This document shows, piece by piece, positions 24,268 to 26,374 of a DNA stretch of 26,374 nt. The position numbers and the translations under genes are program-made. Each line of letters begins with the position of its first letter. The stretch's first letter is position 1. The DNA comes from an uncultured Phycisphaerales bacterium (lineage in GTDB: Bacteria; Planctomycetota; Phycisphaerae; Sedimentisphaerales; Anaerobacaceae), in contig CALEZT010000265.1 in the NCBI GenBank assembly GCA_937927975.1, positions 1 through 26,374 on the forward strand, given 5' to 3'. The notes below the pieces were generated by a model. That model searched no databases. It was not told the DNA's origin and saw only the letters and a program-made list of their open reading frames with translations.

Positions 24268-26187
24268 CTACAGCGACTTTACGTCTTCGATACCGGCTTG
24301 CCGCAGGATCTGCACGGCGTTGGTTTTGACTACGTCGTCCTTGAAACCGGCGTCCTTGAAGACCACGCGCATCACTTCGGGCTTGAGTTCGGCCTTCAGC
24401 TTTGCGATGCCTTCCACCACGTCCAGGCTCACCTTGTCGGCAAGGCATACGATCAAGGCCCCGGCCCCGATGATGTAGACGGTCTTGCCGTCGATCTTCC
24501 GCTGTTCGATGGGCACGGCCAAGTCCAGGCCGTATTTCAGAAGCAATTCGTAAAGCACGTCCGCCTCTGTGCGGTCGGGCTTGATGTTCTCCACGGCATT
24601 GAGCAAGGCTTCTTTGACATTGTCGAAATCCGCGTCCCACGGCTTGATATTGCTGGCATCCAGCTTGAAGACCTTGAAACCAAGGTCCAGTGTCGGCATG
24701 GAGTCTCTCATGCCGGGCAGCTTCTTCTTTGCCTCTTTGGCCCGTGCTGTGCGGTCAGCCTCAATTTTCTTGATCACACGACGTATGCGATCCTTACCTA
24801 TGTCTGCGATAGTCCTGTAGCCAGCTTTATGCGCTTCGGAATCCTTGTCACAGGGCTCTGGAAGCTGAACCATAATGAACTTCCGATTGCCGCCACGTTC
24901 GTTGTTCAGGTCCATCAGAGCATGAGCGGAAGAGCATGATCCGGAGAAGAAATCGAGATAGACACCGTCATCTTCAGGTGAGTCATTCACAACGCAGGAG
25001 AAGAAGTACTTGATCAAACTGCTGGGTTTCGGAAAGTCAAATACCGGACGGCCGAACAATTCATGGATCTCTTTAGTGCCTTCCTGGTTGAACGGTCCAT
25101 TGAGAAGCGAAATCGGTTTCCCCAGGCGTTCCACCCCATTCTCATCGCGAAGATATTGCTTCGTTCGCACACTGTACTTGCCATCTTGCTCGTTGATGAC
25201 GATCTCATCGTTGGCGTAGGCGGCCTCGAATCGCTCCTGTGCCCAAATCCACTGTTTCTCTGGCCATATCTCCGCGCCATTGTGGTGTATCGCATATCGC
25301 AGGTTGGGCCTATCATCCTTGCTGGTGGTTGCCAGGGGTTGTGTGATGTAACCACCCCGGACAGCGAACTTGGAGTCTTTGTTCTTGTATGCCTTCTTCT
25401 GTTCTTCATCGAGAGGAGCAGCAATGTTACCTAACAGTGTCTTTGAGTAGACAAGCACGTACTCATGAACGCTGGCGAACCCTTTTGTCAGGGCACCCGA
25501 TCCGTACTTGTTCTTCCAGGCAATTTGCTCTACGAAGTTCTCGCCACCGAATATCTCATCGCAGGCTTGTCGCAGATTCGCGACTTCCACGTCATCGATA
25601 GATATGAAGATCAGGCCATCATCCCGAAGTAGGTTACGGGCGAGCTTCAATCGCGGATACATCATGTTCAGCCAATTGGTGTGATACCTCCCCGAAGTCT
25701 CCGCATTGTTGGACAAGGGCCGTCCTGTTTCATCAATCTGTCTCGTAAGCTCCTTGTAGTTGGCTATATTATCCTTAAAGTTGTCCGGATAGATGAAGTC
25801 CCCACCTGTATTGTAAGGTGGGTCGATGTAGATCATCTTAACGCGGCGGTGATACGACTTCTGGAGCAGTTTGAGGACTTCCAAATTATCGCCCTCAATG
25901 AAGAGATTCTTCGTAGTCGCCCAGTTGACCGACTCCTCCTGGGACGGCCGGAGCGTGCCGGTGGATGGTGTCTGGGCAATACGCTTGGCAAGACCCTTGC
26001 CGTTCCATGCGAAGCTGTATCGCTCCTGCCGGTCGTCGATATAGTCGCCCAGCGTCTCGCGCAGGGCATCGAAGTCGATCCTTCCCTCGGTGACGATGTC
26101 AGGCAAGAGTTTCTTGAGCTTGGCGACATTCTGCTCAACGATATTGACGGTCGAACCATCGGTCTTCGGATCGAGTTTCTGCATCAT
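24268..26187 (-). CDS. mod: Type III DNA methyltransferase, Mod subunit (beta class)
   Basis: This 639-aa N6-adenine methyltransferase has the catalytic DPPY motif at 122-125 (IYIDPPYNTGGDF) before the SAM-binding motif DFFSGS at 412-417, the order that defines beta-class enzymes including type III Mod. The segment between (about 215-400) is the target-recognition region and sets the sequence specificity, which cannot be read from sequence alone. Mod recognises and methylates the site and is also required for cutting by Res. The start is the first of two ATGs at 26187, with GAGG upstream. It overlaps no neighbour but lies just 13 nt after the DUF4391 gene's stop. It is intact. Confidence 0.94.
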   Translation of the reverse strand: MMQKLDPKTDGSTVNIVEQNVAKLKKLLPDIVTEGRIDFDALRETLGDYIDDRQERYSFAWNGKGLAKRIAQTPSTGTLRPSQEESVNWATTKNLFIEGDNLEVLKLLQKSYHRRVKMIYIDPPYNTGGDFIYPDNFKDNIANYKELTRQIDETGRPLSNNAETSGRYHTNWLNMMYPRLKLARNLLRDDGLIFISIDDVEVANLRQACDEIFGGENFVEQIAWKNKYGSGALTKGFASVHEYVLVYSKTLLGNIAAPLDEEQKKAYKNKDSKFAVRGGYITQPLATTSKDDRPNLRYAIHHNGAEIWPEKQWIWAQERFEAAYANDEIVINEQDGKYSVRTKQYLRDENGVERLGKPISLLNGPFNQEGTKEIHELFGRPVFDFPKPSSLIKYFFSCVVNDSPEDDGVYLDFFSGSCSSAHALMDLNNERGGNRKFIMVQLPEPCDKDSEAHKAGYRTIADIGKDRIRRVIKKIEADRTARAKEAKKKLPGMRDSMPTLDLGFKVFKLDASNIKPWDADFDNVKEALLNAVENIKPDRTEADVLYELLLKYGLDLAVPIEQRKIDGKTVYIIGAGALIVCLADKVSLDVVEGIAKLKAELKPEVMRVVFKDAGFKDDVVKTNAVQILRQAGIEDVKSL

Positions 26188-26200
26188 GCAATCCTCACGG

Positions 26201-26374
26201 CTACAGGCAGGCGGATGCCTGCTGTAGCTGCTGCTCCAATTGTTTGATCTTCATATTCAGTTCCACCTGGTGGCTGAACTGTGTTTCGGCTTTGATAGCG
26301 GCCTTGTGCTCGGCGATCTGGACCTCCAACTCATGGCAGGCGGCGAGCCGCTGCCGCCGGGTCTCCCGGTGTTC
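26201..26374 (-). CDS. DUF4391 family protein, C-terminal fragment
   Basis: The last 57 codons of a leftward gene enter from the right window edge and end with TAG at 26201. The peptide is a strongly helical, coiled-coil-like tail (ELEVQIAEHKAAIKAE, then QFSHQVELNMKIKQLEQQL). The pattern 'KAE.QF..KVELN..IK.L' is typical of the DUF4391 C-terminus, a family often encoded just upstream of mod in type III systems. Its function is not known. The N-terminus lies outside the window, so the call rests on this tail and its position. Confidence 0.65.
   Translation of the reverse strand, partial: EHRETRRQRLAACHELEVQIAEHKAAIKAETQFSHQVELNMKIKQLEQQLQQASACL

Noticed and set aside
1..26374. CRISPR array
   Set aside because: No regularly spaced direct repeats with unique spacers were seen on reading through the window.

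Overview
The window is about 26 kb of bacterial DNA, almost all of it anti-phage defence genes and mobile-element genes. It looks like a metagenome contig: bases 1-45 are an untrimmed Illumina index/adapter, so genomic sequence starts at base 46. The host is uncertain. Codon use, ECF-like sigma and ImmA genes, and a tRNA 3' end whose reverse strand reads as a peptide common in planctomycete annotations (SRTLNLRIDS) make Planctomycetota the best guess, held weakly.

Layout. (1) 46-3796, minus strand: the start of a class 1 DISARM locus, drmD followed by an ATGA-coupled, truncated large gene in the drmMI position. (2) 4405-8078, minus strand: a ubiquitin-like conjugation operon in the order DUF2188, multiubiquitin-domain Ubl, DUF6791-ThiF E1, DUF6527 and an AbiEii-type nucleotidyltransferase carrying a WYL-like and a zinc-finger region. 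The last four genes overlap. (3) 8306-10135, plus strand: a divergent overlapping triad of an ECF-like sigma factor, an unknown 146-aa protein and an ImmA/IrrE metallopeptidase. A perfect 19-bp palindrome lies in the shared promoter region. (4) 10779-13117, minus strand: an integration module (Dam-like N6-adenine methyltransferase, excisionase-like protein, tyrosine integrase) ending at a tRNA 3'-end remnant that is probably an att site. (5) 13118-15268: a gene-free stretch of about 1.4 kb packed with stable hairpins, then a 244-aa protein of unknown family. The stretch contains an essentially perfect 34-nt group II intron domain V. Domain V lies upstream of the remaining structured RNA and no reverse transcriptase is present, so a circularly permuted group II intron is the leading explanation. 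(6) 15341-26374, minus strand: one long defence operon reading DUF4391 (partial), type III mod, DUF4917 (SIR2-like), RhuM, type III res, gajA, gajB. It combines a type III restriction-modification system with Gabija.

How the parts work together. Regions 4-6 are probably one integrated island whose left edge is the tRNA remnant near 10.83-10.87 kb; its right edge lies beyond the window. The Ubl operon and its divergent sigma/ImmA triad look like a second defence module with built-in damage- or phage-responsive control. The most unusual items are the permuted-intron-like RNA with its companion ORF, and the AbiEii-like enzyme translationally coupled to a Ubl/E1 system.
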